Positions 19,878-30,270 of a DNA stretch of 64,000 nt are shown in pieces. Position numbers and translations under genes: made by a program. Source of the stretch: Myotis daubentonii (taxonomy: Eukaryota; Chordata; Mammalia; Chiroptera; Vespertilionidae). Under the pieces are notes generated by a model, which saw nothing but the letters and a program-made list of their open reading frames with translations, was not told the origin of the DNA and ran no database searches. How positions within the stretch are numbered: the stretch's first letter is position 1; each line of letters opens with the position of its first letter. The stretch covers positions 27,234,294 through 27,298,293 of the forward strand of contig NC_081844.1 in NCBI RefSeq assembly GCF_963259705.1, given 5' to 3'.

Positions 19878-21154
19878 TTTTTTTTTCAATGGTTATGTAA
19901 TCCAACCTCTATTGTAAAAGGAAAACATAAAAAATACAGTGGAAATGACATGCAAGATGATCACTAAGCACATCAGTGAGCCACAGGTACGGGAGAGGAG
20001 GGCATGCCTATGCCCTGGCTGCCGGGCACCACGTCCCGCCACTGCTTGGAATGGGAAGGAATGCCTCATGCTGACGTCGGGCTTTTAACTGTTCTGGGAG
20101 ACAAAAAAAAAAAACACCAAAATTGCCTTTTACTTAAGAGACACACGAAGCAGGTTCCAAGATTCTCTTCTCTGTCCAACCCTAGAGAGGGATGGATCTC
20201 CAATCCTGGTCAGGGTCTGGATGGCGATGCCCTGTCCCTGTCCTGCAGCACAGGGGGTGGCTGTAGAGGGCTGGGTGTGGAAGGTCATGAAGTTTCTCAG
20301 TTCAGAGCCAGCCGGAGCTGTGAAGGGAGAGGCATCCTCGGGCTCAGGAGGGAGGCAGGCTCTTGGTGCTGCCTCACTGCTCTTGGTCTGGCCGTTCCTC
20401 TTCCTTCTGCCCCAAACCGATGTTCTCAAGCTCCTGCAAAGCCTCATCCATGAAGTCCTGGGGATTCTGCTTGTAGGACACAGCTAATCGAATTGCGTCG
20501 CTGAAGAGCTTCACCACGTGGTGCCATCAGCAGCTGAGACAAAGTACAGGGGTAGGGAGAACTTCCTGGCAAAATTGAAGCTTTTTGGGGTCACCTTTAT
20601 GTCAGCATTGATTTTATTGGCCACCACGACACACGGGATCTCTGGCCTGAACTCCCGAAGCTCCGTGTACCAGGTGCCCAGGTTCTTACACGTGACTTTC
20701 CTCTGCACATCGAACACCATGATGCAGGCGTGGGCTCTGTGGTAGTAGGAGGCATGCATACTCTGGAACCGCTCCTGGCCCGCCGTGTCCCAAAAGTCCA
20801 CAAGAATGGTCTTGCCACCCACAGTAGCTGTGTGCTTATCCAGGTCGGGGCATACGTGGACAGCTGCTGGGGCTGAAATCCGTCCATGAGAAACCTCCCC
20901 ATGAGTTCGGACTTGCCCACAGCGCTGTCGCCCAGGCAGATGAACCTCACGTTGTCACCAGCACCGTATTTCTCTGGGTCCACCGCACAGGGGTTGGCTT
21001 TGTCCCTGGCCATCGGCCCCTGGCTCAGCCCAGGGGAGGGGGCTATCTCTTGGGCCCTGCCCTCCATCCCGGGTGCCCGGGGGGCCGTGCGGACCCGCAC
21101 CCCTAGGACCCGTCCGCTCGGACCCGCGGGCTCACGCAGCGCCGCACCGGCTTT
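19878..21154 (-). pseudogene. RABL2: RABL2 processed pseudogene
   Basis: A retrocopy of the Rab-like GTPase RABL2. Hallmarks: no introns, a poly(A) tail (T run at about 19874-19886) and a 15-bp duplication CTGAACAATGCTTTT (19863-19877 and 21155-21169). The frame starts MARDKANPCAVDPEKYGAGD, with ICLGDSAVGKSELMGRFLMD (P-loop). It shifts frame near 20,840, continues VDFWDTAGQERFQSMHASYY (switch II) to FVSAADGT, then breaks again near 20,520. The C-terminal part KLFSDAIRLAVSYKQNPQDF is readable in another frame. It is disabled as a full protein. Confidence 0.95.
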
Positions 21155-21844
21155 CTGAACAATGCTTTTATATGGATATCACACTAAATATATTGGATTG
21201 GTCACAGCAGAATTCGCTTTGTTAATTAGATTAGTTCTATAAAGTTAAGGTTTTGAAAAACACTACTTTTGCATATCAGCAATATCAGCTTGTATTTCAA
21301 AGAAATTTCCGTAGTGTTTCTGGTTATGGAACCACTGATGTGCGTCTGTTTGGTGTTCTGCAGGCAGATGCACACGGCCACGCGGCGGAGGTAAACCATA
21401 AAGCATTCGCAATGGCTTTGGCAGCATCAGGATGACACGTGAAGGGACTCTCAGACACTGGTATGCAGGCAGCTAATTCCTTTTTCATTCCATTTTCTTT
21501 GTCACTTATTCTCTCCAATGGCCATGAGTGCTTTTAATAATATCAGTTGCAAAGTTCTTATCTTTAAGTTCTGCCTGGAAAGAAAACTGGTCCTCTGGTT
21601 TTCATCAGGAATCTTGGACCTTCGGAACCAGGCCACAGTAGCTTCTGGGTAGCCAGGTTTCAGCCCCTGGCATCTTTAACGTCATTATAATTTGCTGCAT
21701 CAGGACTATTGACATTAACGGCAATCACTCTCCCATCAGTTTCCCTTTTCATTGATCACAGCCAATATGCTCAGTCAGACCTTTCACCCCGATCACTTCC
21801 CCTCTTGCACATACCTTGCTTCCCGTTCCACAGGCGTCAGTTGG

Positions 21845-22695
21845 TGCCGGGAGCCGGTCCATCCTTGCTGTTTCAAGGGACCTGGCATATATGGCATACT
21901 GTTCTTAAAATGTTTGCTCACCTTCTTGGCACTATTTGTTTTAACCACGGTCTCCTCTCTGAGAAAGGTTGTTTCCCCAGGTAGGGATTTTCCCCTGAAG
22001 TTAGGGAGGGAATAAAACCCCTCAACTAAGTGCCAGGCGGGTAATTAATCACTTTAACTACGAACAATCATGCTTAAGCTACATAATCTTTACTCCCTGG
22101 AATGGAGATAAGAAACGCCCTAACCTTTGTAATAGAGATTGATAGGATTGAATCAACTGGTATAAATATAGATGTAACAAGACAGCAAGACACAGAACTG
22201 AGAAGACAGAACCAAGAGAGACAGAACCTAGGCACAGAACCTACACAGAACGTTCTCTAGATACAGAAGAACTTCGCTGGAGAGAACATGGCAAAAGATC
22301 CTGGACAGAAACTGGCCTCAGAACCTAGAGACAGAACCTAGCGAGAGAACATGGCAAAAGATCCTGGACTGAACCTGACTACAGAAATTGGCAAGAGAAC
22401 CTGACTAGAACCTGGTGACTGAACCTGGCTGGAGAACCTGGGCAGAACCTGGCTGGAGATCCTAACCAGAACTTCGCTGGAGATCCTGACCAGAAATTCG
22501 CCGGAGATCCTGAATAGAATCAGAACCTAAGCAGAACCTCTCTGGAGATCCAGACCAGAACTTGGCTGGAGATCCTGGCTGGAGATCCTGGCTAGGCTGC
22601 TGATCAACTGAACACTGTCTCCGTGTCCTTCCTTCTTCGCCGACTCCGTCTACGCCTTTGGGAACCCCTGGACCTGCTGGGGCTGGACCCCGGCA
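21845..22695 (+). mobile_element. Solo LTR of an endogenous retrovirus, with internal minisatellite
   Basis: Starts TGCCGGGAGCCGG and ends CTGGACCCCGGCA, with a perfect 6-bp duplication AGTTGG (21839-21844 and 22696-22701), typical of class II (betaretrovirus-like) insertions. There are no internal viral genes. Compared with the copy at 34000-34508 it has a much longer tandem block (about 22190-22590). Confidence 0.9.
22190..22590. repeat. Degenerate minisatellite inside the LTR
   Basis: Tandem units of roughly 15-30 bases on the theme CTGGCTGGAGATCCTGACCA / GAACCTGGC, about 400 bases in all. The sister LTR has only one or two units. Confidence 0.85.
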
Positions 22696-23138
22696 AGTTG
22701 GGTCATGGCTACCATTACAGCCAGTGTGTTTGTCCCTGTGTCCTGGGTCTTGCCGAGTCTGAAGGATGGCACCAGAGTTCCAGATATATCCTTTACAAGG
22801 GGACAGATCTGCAAAATAACCGTTTCCCTTTTTTCACATCTTGTTTAATTGGGTTTAAAGGGTCTTTTGTAGCAATCTCCATTTTTGTGTTAGACCAGCG
22901 AGGTACTTCAACTACCATGTGGACTGGAACACATCCTTATCTGCATAAATTAGACTATCATGAAATGGAGAGATATATTGTCTGTTTTCATTTTTGAAGA
23001 AGACTCGGTATTCGAGGGTGAAGGGAGCAACATGCTCCCGCTGTTGTGGCCATTCATGGTGCCTGAGATGAGCAGCCTCGCCACAGAGCAAGCAGCCAGC
23101 AGCCCGCACACAGCACCCTATTTAAAAAGAGATCACAG

Positions 23139-23371
23139 CCCTGACTGGTTTGGCTCAGTGGATAGAGCATCGGCCTGTGGACTGAAAGGTCCCAGGTTCG
23201 ATTCCGGTCAAGGACATGTACCTTGGTTGCGGGCACATCCCCAGAGGGCGTGTGCAGGAGGCAGCTGATCGATGTTTCTCTCTCATCGATGTTTCTAACT
23301 CTCTATCCCTCTCCCCTCCCTCTCTGTAAAAAATCAATAAAATATATCTTTTAAAAAATAAATAAAAATAA
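23139..23371 (+). mobile_element. Ves SINE
   Basis: GCCCTGACTGGTTTGGCTCA head; AAAAAGAGAT flanks on both sides. Confidence 0.87.
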
Positions 23372-23471
23372 AAAGAGATTATCCTTACCACTGATAATCA
23401 ATAAATGGTGTATAATAAACATAAAAAAATAAAAAGAGATAACATATTACCACATGGTTAAATATGTATAT

Positions 23472-23510
23472 ACTAGAGGCCCAGTGCACGAATTCATGGA
23501 TTTGTCCAAA
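23472..23510 (-). mobile_element. Helitron 3' end fragment
   Basis: CTAGAGGCCCAGTGCACGAA is the reverse of a HeliBat 3' end. No matching 5' end follows. Confidence 0.6.
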
Positions 23511-23639
23511 CATTTCAAAACCTATGACTTACTCCAATATAAGTTTCATAATAGTTTTTTTAAAAATTCAGTAGCAAAAAGGAGAAACTTCTGGTTGTCC
23601 CCCAACATTTATTACACTAATAAAATTACATTATACCAC

Positions 23640-24070
23640 ACCTAGTCCCTGTGACTTGCTTTATGTTCTATACAATTGTGTTTTTAAGATACATTCATGT
23701 TTTAAGTCGTTGTGGTTCATTCATTTTTTCTGCAAATCAATGTACCATATGTATTGGTATAAATATACTAAAGTGTGCTTATTCATTCTCTAGTCAATAG
23801 ACTTGTGGACTTTTCAATTTTTTTTTTTAGTTAGTTTGTCTTTATCATTATAAACAGCGTTGCTGTGAGCATTTGTGTACACATCTCTGTCTATACTGCT
23901 GCAAAAATTCTAGGAACAGAATTCCAGGACCCTAGAATGCTTGGAGAGTCAACATTACAAGGCAGGACCACTTATTTTCAAGCAATTACACCGACCGACA
24001 CCCACACAAGCATGTAGGAGCTCCCTTGTGTCACGTGCTTTCAGACTCTTGTATTTTCAGAACTTAAAAA
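23640..24070 (-). mobile_element. Old L1 fragment
   Basis: Text such as AAACAGCGTTGCTGTGAGCA resembles the reverse of an old L1 3' region. Low certainty on subfamily. Confidence 0.55.
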
Positions 24071-24076
24071 AAATTA

Positions 24077-24428
24077 CTGATTTTCTTAGAGAAACATGAA
24101 TTTGTTGTTCCTCTTTATCCATTCATGGTTGATTCTTTTTTTTTTTAATATATTTTATTGATTTTTTACAGAGAGGAAGGGAGAGAGATAGTTAGAAACA
24201 TCGATGAGAGAGAAACATCGATCAGCCGCCTCCTGCACATCTCCCACTGGGGATGTGCCCGCAACCCAGGTACATGACCTTGACCGGAATCGAACCCGGG
24301 ACCCTTCAGTCCGCAGGCCGACGCTCTATCCACTGAGCCAAACCGGTTTCGGCATGGTTGATTCTTATATGTGCAACCTTGGCATATAGGGGACGATGCT
24401 CTAACCAACTTAGCTACCAGGCCAGAGC
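24077..24428 (-). mobile_element. Older tRNA-SINE split by a Ves SINE
   Basis: Left part TGATTTTCTTAGAGAAACAT, right part GGACGATGCTCTAACCAACT to AGGCCAGAGCC. Confidence 0.7.
24139..24352 (-). mobile_element. Ves SINE, young-looking
   Basis: Duplication ATGGTTGATTCTT at about 24125-24138 and 24353-24365. Ends GCCAAACCGGTTTCGGC, the subfamily shared by several copies here. Confidence 0.92.
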
Positions 24429-24429
24429 C

Positions 24430-24860
24430 AGAAACACATTTTGACAATCAGGTTTGTGTGAAATGGCATCTCATTGGGGTTTTAATTTGCATTTCCATGA
24501 TTCCTACTGAGATTGAACATCTTTTCATTTTTATTTTATTTTATTATTTATTTTTTAATATATTTGTATGGATTTCAGAGAGGAAGGGAGAGGAAGAGAG
24601 ATAGAAACATCAATGATGAGAGAGAATCATTGATTGGCTGTCTCCTGCACAGCCCCTACTGGGGATTGAGCCCGCAATCCGGGCATGTGCCCTTGACTGG
24701 AATCGAACCCGGGACCTTTTGTTCCGAAGGTGGACGTTCTAACCACGGAGACAAACCAGCTAGGGCTTGAACATCTTTTCAGATGTTGGTGCCATTTACC
24801 AACATCTTTCATTACTCAGTTTAGGTGATTTGGCAGCAGAATTCAACCTGGCCAAGCTGT
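24430..24860 (-). mobile_element. Old L1 fragment split by a SINE
   Basis: GTGAAATGGCATCTCATTGG and TTAATTTGCATTTCCATGAT match a reverse L1 segment. Confidence 0.7.
24527..24766 (-). mobile_element. Ves SINE
   Basis: Perfect duplication TTGAACATCTTTTCA at 24512-24526 and 24767-24781. Confidence 0.92.
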
Positions 24861-24872
24861 TGAGCACATAAG

Positions 24873-25077
24873 TAATTGATTTTTAGAGAGAGAGGAAGGG
24901 AGAAGGAGACAGAAAGAGAAACATCAATGTAAGAGTGGAATACCCATGGGTTGCCTCCTGCACACCCCCTACCAGGGATTGAGCCCGCAACCAGGGCATG
25001 TTCCCCGACCAGGAATTGAATCGGCAACCTTTAGGTGCAAGGGACAACGCCCACCCAACTGAGCTACACTGGCCAGA
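24873..25077 (-). mobile_element. tRNA-derived SINE
   Basis: Reverse copy ending CTGAGCTACACTGGCCAGAG; related GAGCAC flanks. Confidence 0.8.
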
Positions 25078-25112
25078 GGTGAGCACTTCGTTTTTAGTTT
25101 AGTGTTTTGTGT

Positions 25113-25132
25113 ATACACACACACACACACAG
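25113..25132. repeat. (CA)n microsatellite
   Basis: About 10 CA units. Confidence 0.9.
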
Positions 25133-25275
25133 ATATCTCTTCCACAAAAATACAATAGGGTCTTTAGAGGTTGTAACTACTAGAGTCTTCACTGAACTAC
25201 ACTTTTATGTTTTAGGCACTTTTCTTCATGTGTAATATTTCAAAGTTTCAAACGTATTAAAAATTCAGAAAGTGT

Positions 25276-25494
25276 AGCCCCGGCTGGCATGGCTCAGTGG
25301 TTGAGCGTCGACCTATGAACTATGAGGTCCATGGTTCGAGTCCTGGTTAGGGCTCATGCCTGGGTTGCAGGCTCGATCCCCAGTGGGGGGAGTGCGGGAA
25401 GGCAGCCAACCAATGATTCTCTCATCATTGATGTTTCTATCTCTCTCTCCCTCTCCCTTCTTCTCTGAAATCAATAAATATATATATATTTAAA
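25276..25494 (+). mobile_element. Ves SINE
   Basis: GCCCCGGCTGGCATGGCTCA head; AAATTCAGAAAGT / AATTTCAGAAAGT flanks. Confidence 0.88.
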
Positions 25495-25559
25495 AAAAAT
25501 TTCAGAAAGTCTAAAAGGCAAACAAACTCCTTCCCACCTCATTCCACACCCACCCACTT

Positions 25560-26176
25560 TCCATCTCAGCCTTTCCTAGTAACATGTTTTATTACATTCC
25601 TGTCTTTCCAGCATTTCTTTATGCAAATAGAAGCAAATAGGAAGCTAAATACTTACCTCTTTTTTACACAAAAGGCTTGCTAATTACACTGGTAGGTTGC
25701 ACCTTGCTTTTGGTCTATACTTTGGAGACCATCCTGTCAGTACATAGTCTCCTTGCTCTTAACAGTTGCCTCATATCCCAAAGTATGGATAGACCATCAC
25801 TCACTTAAGGGGTCTCCTGTTGATTCTCGAGTTATGGGTAATTTTTCACTTCTATAAACTAGGTTGTAATATATAATCTTGTATTGAAGTAGTTTCACAT
25901 GGCAGCAATTTTTTATATATATATATTTAAATATATGTATTTAAATATATTTTTATTTATTTCAGAGAGGAAGGGAGAGGGAGAGAGAGATAGAAACATC
26001 AATGATGAGAGAATCATTGATGAGCCCGAAACCTGGGCATATGCTCTTGACCGGAATTGAACCTGGGGTCCTTCCGTCCACAGGCTGACACTCTATCCAC
26101 TAAGCCAAACCGGCTAGGGCAGCAATTATATCTTTAGGAGAAATTTCCATCAGCTCAATGACTGGGTCAAATATTA
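25560..26176 (-). mobile_element. Old L1-type repeat, split by a SINE
   Basis: TTTTTTACACAAAAGGCTTG, AGGTTGCACCTTGCTTTTGG and TATCTTTAGGAGAAATTTCC follow an old L1-like reverse consensus. A reverse Ves SINE (25935-26117) sits between copies of GCAGCAATT. Confidence 0.65.
25935..26117 (-). mobile_element. Ves SINE
   Basis: Flanked by GGCAGCAATT at about 25901 and GGCAGCAATT at 26118. Confidence 0.87.
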
Positions 26177-26849
26177 TCTTATACAATAAAAGGCTAATAT
26201 GCAAATTGTCCTCTCAGGAGTTCGACCGCTCACTACGACATGCGCGGACCACCAGGCCCAGGTCCCTAGGCCTGGCTGGCAATTGAAGCACGAGCATCTG
26301 GCGTGGAAGGGCAGGTCCCAGCTGACCTCTGGGCCCCGTGCACCCCCCTCCGCCTGAGTCATGGCGCCCGAGTCCCCATGTGAAGATGCGCTGAGTATGG
26401 CTGGATGCTGTGAGCCAGGGCGTAGCCTGGGCTTCTTGGCTGCCCAGCAGTGCTGCACAGAAGTGGCAGCACACTCTCTCCAGGCCTGTCTTGCAGACCA
26501 GCTCCTGGGCGAACCCACAGGGACCCCAACCAACGGGCCCCTGCTGTCCCGGGGGCTGTGGCCTGGCTCACCTGGAAGAGGCCGCGTGGGTGCAGGGTGG
26601 GCTCATGACCCCTGGCGTCCCAGGGGAGGGTAGCAGGGGGAGTGAGAGCGAGCTCTGTGGACACCCCGCATTCTCATTGTAACTCTGTCACCATCACCCC
26701 CACTTCCAGGTAGCCAGAGAGAGGTCGTAGCAAGTCTCCAATGCCAGCCATGTTTGGGGCCACCCCCTGGTGGTCAGTGCATGTCATAGTGAGCAGTTGA
26801 AATCACGGTCAAGGGGAAAATTTGCATATTCAGCTTTTATTATATAGGA
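26177..26849. mobile_element. Helitron-derived element with two inverted 5' ends
   Basis: Left end TCTTATACAATAAAAGGCTA and, on the other strand, right end TCCTATATAATAAAAGCTGA. Both continue inward with the conserved HeliBat 5' region (GCTCACTA.GACATGC.C.GACCACCAGG). Neither side shows the CTAG 3' end. Confidence 0.75.
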
Positions 26850-27006
26850 TATTTTAAATTTATTTTAGAGAGGAAGGGAGAGAGATAGAAACATCAATGA
26901 TGAGAATCACTGATGATTCTGAAACCTGGGCATGTGCCCTTGACTGGAATTGAACCTGGGTGTTTCAGTCCACAGGCTGACACTCTATCCACTGAGCCAA
27001 ACTAGC
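26850..27006 (-). mobile_element. Ves SINE
   Basis: Reverse copy; ends GCCAAACTAGCTAG, followed by GCAGCAATTACA. Confidence 0.82.
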
Positions 27007-27054
27007 TAGGCAGCAATTACATTTTTTTTTTACGAGGGATCTTTGTGTTTTGTT

Positions 27055-27240
27055 TTTTTAGAGCGTTGGCCTGTGGACTGAAGGGTCCCAGGTTCGATTC
27101 TGGTCAAGGGCATGTACCTTGGTTGCGGGCACATCCCCAGTAGGGGGTGTTCAGGAGGCAGCTGATCGATGTTTCTCTCTCATCGATGTTTCTAACTCTC
27201 TATCCCTCTCCCTTCCTCTCTGTAAAAAATATATTAAAAA
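27055..27240 (+). mobile_element. Ves SINE, 5' truncated
   Basis: Begins within the tRNA region at AGAGCGTTGGCCTGTGGACT. Confidence 0.83.
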
Positions 27241-27256
27241 AAAAAAGAATCTCAAA

Positions 27257-27478
27257 CCGAACCGGTTTGGCTCAGTGGATGGAGCGTTTGCCTGCGGACT
27301 CAGGGGTCCCAGGTTCGATTCTGGTCAAGAGCATGTACCTTGGTTGTGGGCACATCCCCACTCGCGGGCGTGCAGGAGGCAGCTGATCGAGCTCTCTCAT
27401 CGATGTTTCTGGCTCTCTATCCCTCTCCTCTCCCTTCTTCTTTGTGAAAAAATCAATAAAATATATTTTTTTAAAAAA
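27257..27478 (+). mobile_element. Ves SINE
   Basis: CGAACCGGTTTGGCTCAGTG head. Confidence 0.87.
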
Positions 27479-27483
27479 AGAAT

Positions 27484-27692
27484 TTTTTTAAATATATTTT
27501 TTTATTGATTTCAGAGAGGAAGAGGGAGAGATACAAATATCAATGATGAGAGAATATCATTCATTGGCTGCCTCCTGCACACCCCCTACTGGGGATTGAG
27601 CCCACAACCCAGGCATGTGCCCTTGGCCGTAATCAAACCCAGGACCTTTCAGTCCCCAGCTGACACTCTATCCACTGAGCCAAACCAGCTAG
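27484..27692 (-). mobile_element. Ves SINE
   Basis: Reverse copy ending GCCAAACCAGCTAGAG, followed by GTAGCAATTACATTTTTAGG as at 26118. Confidence 0.85.
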
Positions 27693-27751
27693 AGTAGCAA
27701 TTACATTTTTAGGAAAAATTTCCATCAGCTCCATGACTGGGTCAAAGATTA

Positions 27752-28110
27752 TCTCTCTATATAAAAGGCTAATATGCTTAGTGTCCGACTGTTCGACCTG
27801 TCGCAGTGACGTGCACTGACCACCAAGGGGCAGATACTCAACACAGGAGCTGCTGTTATGCACACAGAGAAACGGCATCTTGGACCTGGCACCCACAAAG
27901 CAACACTTGGCTTCCCCCAAGTGGGACAAAGGGCCCCCAACCACCCCGGAGTGACAGCCCACCAAAATGCAGCCAATGCTACCAATACTCCATGGCACAA
28001 AATGCGACCCACAGGCCAGCCTAGCCCTGAAACAGTCACTGAGGGCACCAGGTAATGACGTCACATAGCAATGCCAGGCTTTCTCTCCCTAGCCATGACT
28101 AGTCTTGTAG
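27752..28110 (+). mobile_element. Helitron 5' part
   Basis: TCTCTCTATATAAAAGGCTA, then CGTGCACTGACCACCAAGGG. The 3' end is not clear. Confidence 0.65.
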
Positions 28111-28164
28111 TTTCTTCAGCACAGGAACATGACTTGCTTTATAGCAGGTGGAAACATTTCACGC

Positions 28165-28560
28165 TTTAAACAAATGTCTGTGAAGCATTTTCCCGCGCCT
28201 CATCTAATTTGATCCTCAGGAAATCCTGGAGTAGCTAGATAGGACAGTGGTCGGCAAACTCATTAGTCAACAGAGCCAAATATCAACAGTACGACGACTG
28301 AAATTTCTTTTGAGAGCCAAATTTTTTAAACTTAAATTATATAGATAGGTACATTGTTATTAACTTAATTAGGGTACTCCCAAGGCTTAGAAAGAGCCAC
28401 ACTCCAGAGGCCAAAGAGCCACATGTGGCTCCGAGCCGCAGTTTGCCGACCACGGAGATAGGAGAATCAGTGGAATACTGTTTTCCTTTCATTAGCCAGA
28501 AAACGGAGGTTTAGAAAGCTTAGGAACTTGACCCAACTGAAAAGAAGAAATGGTGGAACT
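28165..28560 (+). mobile_element. MIR SINE split by a hAT MITE
   Basis: CATCTAATTTGATCCTCAGG on the left and ACGGAGGTTTAGAAAGCTTA on the right read as one MIR when the hAT element is removed. Confidence 0.65.
28245..28455. mobile_element. Non-autonomous hAT element
   Basis: Termini CAGTGGTCGGCAAACTC and AGTTTGCCGACCACGG (reverse), perfect 8-bp duplication AGATAGGA (28237-28244 and 28456-28463). 211 bp, non-coding. Confidence 0.92.
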
Positions 28561-28780
28561 TGAAAATGACTTCAGGTTTTCTCACTGCACAGAATATAGT
28601 CAAACACTGTTGCAGTTAAATATTTTACCCTTGGTTCTCCCTGCGTGATCTACAATAATAATCTGTTTCGTGTTGATATTTACTGCTGTGTTACTGACAA
28701 TTACCTGAAAAAGAAGCTGGAGTGCTTCACTGGGCTGGAAAAAGTTTAGCTAAATCAGAAATCAGGCAAATTAAGTTTAT

Positions 28781-28990
28781 TCTATATATCTAAGAGGCTA
28801 GGTTGATTCTCGCATGCATGATACATGTAAAGCTCTCGCTGGCGCCAATTGCACACGTGTTTCCATCTGTCATTGTCGATCGTGAATTTGGTTGACACTT
28901 CTATTATAGAGAAAGGACGAATAGCAATATTAAAATATTTCTTCTAATTCCCTTTCAATGTGCACGAATCCATGCACTGGGCCATTAGTA
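28781..28990 (+). mobile_element. Short HeliBat-type Helitron
   Basis: 5' TCTATATATCTAAGAGGCTA and 3' TTTCAATGTGCACGAATCCA followed by GCACTGGGCCATTAG. About 210 bp. Confidence 0.78.
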
Positions 28991-29144
28991 ATGTTATAAA
29001 ATCCCATCAAATGTCCTCTATCAGGTTCTGACATTTGCACCTGCACCAGCTCATAGTGGATGGACGAGCTTATTTCCTCACAGCCTCTCCAACACAATTT
29101 CAACTGCTTTTTTGACATAACTGTGGTGACTCCATGTCATTTGT

Positions 29145-29385
29145 TGTGGTTGTCAATCCTCTCCTGAGGATATTTGTTCCATTGCTTTGCATAGAGTGGA
29201 AGGGAGGGATGGAGGGAGAAGGAAGAAGGAGAGAGAGCGAGACATTGACTGGTTGCCCCCGGCCCACAGCCCACAGGGGTGGTGAGCACACCACTACCCA
29301 GGTATGTGCCCTTGACCAGGAGTTGAACCCAAGACACTTTGGTCTGCGGGCGGGTGTTCTAACCACTTAACAACACCAGCCAGGG
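29145..29385 (-). mobile_element. Long-subfamily tRNA-SINE
   Basis: GTCAATCCTCTCCTGAGGAT start and ACACCAGCCAGGGC end. Confidence 0.78.
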
Positions 29386-29489
29386 CTTCATGTAATTCTT
29401 AATGTACATTTCTCTTATTCTCAGTGAGGTTTGGGATCCCAGTGAGGTTTGGAATCTATTCTTCATTCCCACCTTTTAAAAAAAACATT

Positions 29490-29672
29490 TTAAACTTCAT
29501 TTTTAGAAAGGGAGAGGGAATGAGAGAAACCTTGATGTGAGATAGCTGCCTCCTGCACACCCCCTACCAGGGATGGAGCCTGAAACCCAGCATATACCCT
29601 GACCAGGAATCAAACTGTCAACCTTTTGTGCACGGGAAAAAGCCCAACCAACTGAGCCACACTGGCCAAGGC
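29490..29672 (-). mobile_element. tRNA-derived SINE
   Basis: Reverse copy ending CTGAGCCACACTGGCCAAGG. Confidence 0.78.
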
Positions 29673-29687
29673 CACTCCTACCTTCTT

Positions 29688-29911
29688 CTTCTTTTTAATA
29701 TATTTTATTGATTTTTTACAGAGAGGAAGGGAGAGGGATAGAGAGTTAGAAACATCCATGAGAGAGAAACATTGATCAGTTGCCTCCTGCACACCCCCTA
29801 CTGGGCATGGATGTGCCTGCAACCAAGGTACATGCCCTTGACCAGAATCAAACCTGGGACCCTGCAGTCCCCAGGTAGATGCTCTATCCAGTGAGCCAAA
29901 CCAGCCAGAGG
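29688..29911 (-). mobile_element. Ves SINE
   Basis: Duplication CTCCTACCTTCTT at about 29675-29687 and 29914-29926. Confidence 0.9.
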
Positions 29912-29994
29912 AACTCCTACCTTCTTAAAAGCCTGTCTTCCTATAGCTTTTTTGGTCTCATTCTCCTAATTTTCAAGTTAGTTTTAGTTCATAC

Positions 29995-29995
29995 A

Positions 29996-30032
<37 letters not shown>
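29995..30032. repeat. (AAT)n microsatellite
   Basis: About 12 AAT units. Confidence 0.95.
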
Positions 30033-30033
<1 letters not shown>

Positions 30034-30044
30034 GATGATGATTA

Positions 30045-30270
30045 ACAGCCAACACCAATGGAGTAGGTGTCGGTGTGTGCCAGGTGTCTGCTAAGCTCTA
30101 CCCTGTCATTGCATTATTTGACCTTCTGAGTACAATGAGGTGGGTATTACTTTCATACCCATTTTATGAATGAAGAAAATGAGTCAGAGTCATTTACTGG
30201 CTTGCTCATGGTCATATGGCTAATAATCAAGTAACAGGAATTGAAATCGAGTCCTGTGTGAGCCCTGTGA
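30045..30270 (+). mobile_element. MIR SINE
   Basis: GTGCCAGGTGTCTGCTAAGC, GAGGTGGGTATTACTTTCAT, then a GATGAGGAAACTGAG-like region. Confidence 0.75.

Larger units (their letters stand above)
21171..23075 (-). pseudogene. PPA1: PPA1 processed pseudogene, split by a solo LTR
   Basis: Retrocopy of cytosolic inorganic pyrophosphatase. On the minus strand from about 23,040: APFTLEYRVFFKNENRQYIS, then [34 protein letters not shown] and [10 protein letters not shown]. After the LTR it continues with VCARGEVIGVK, LKPGYPEATVAWFRRSKIPD and VSESPFTCHPDAAKAIANAL. There are several frameshifts and stops and no introns. The LTR at 21845-22695 interrupts it with its own 6-bp duplication. The 3' part runs to the border of the RABL2 copy; its poly(A) end was not found. 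Confidence 0.9.

Noticed and set aside
20511..21100. Intact RABL2 gene
   Set aside because: Frame breaks near 20,840 and 20,520, a poly(A) tail and a target duplication show a processed copy.
21845..22695. Complete provirus
   Set aside because: Only a solo LTR with its target duplication is present. No gag, pol or env sequence lies nearby, and the second LTR 11 kb away has its own different duplication.
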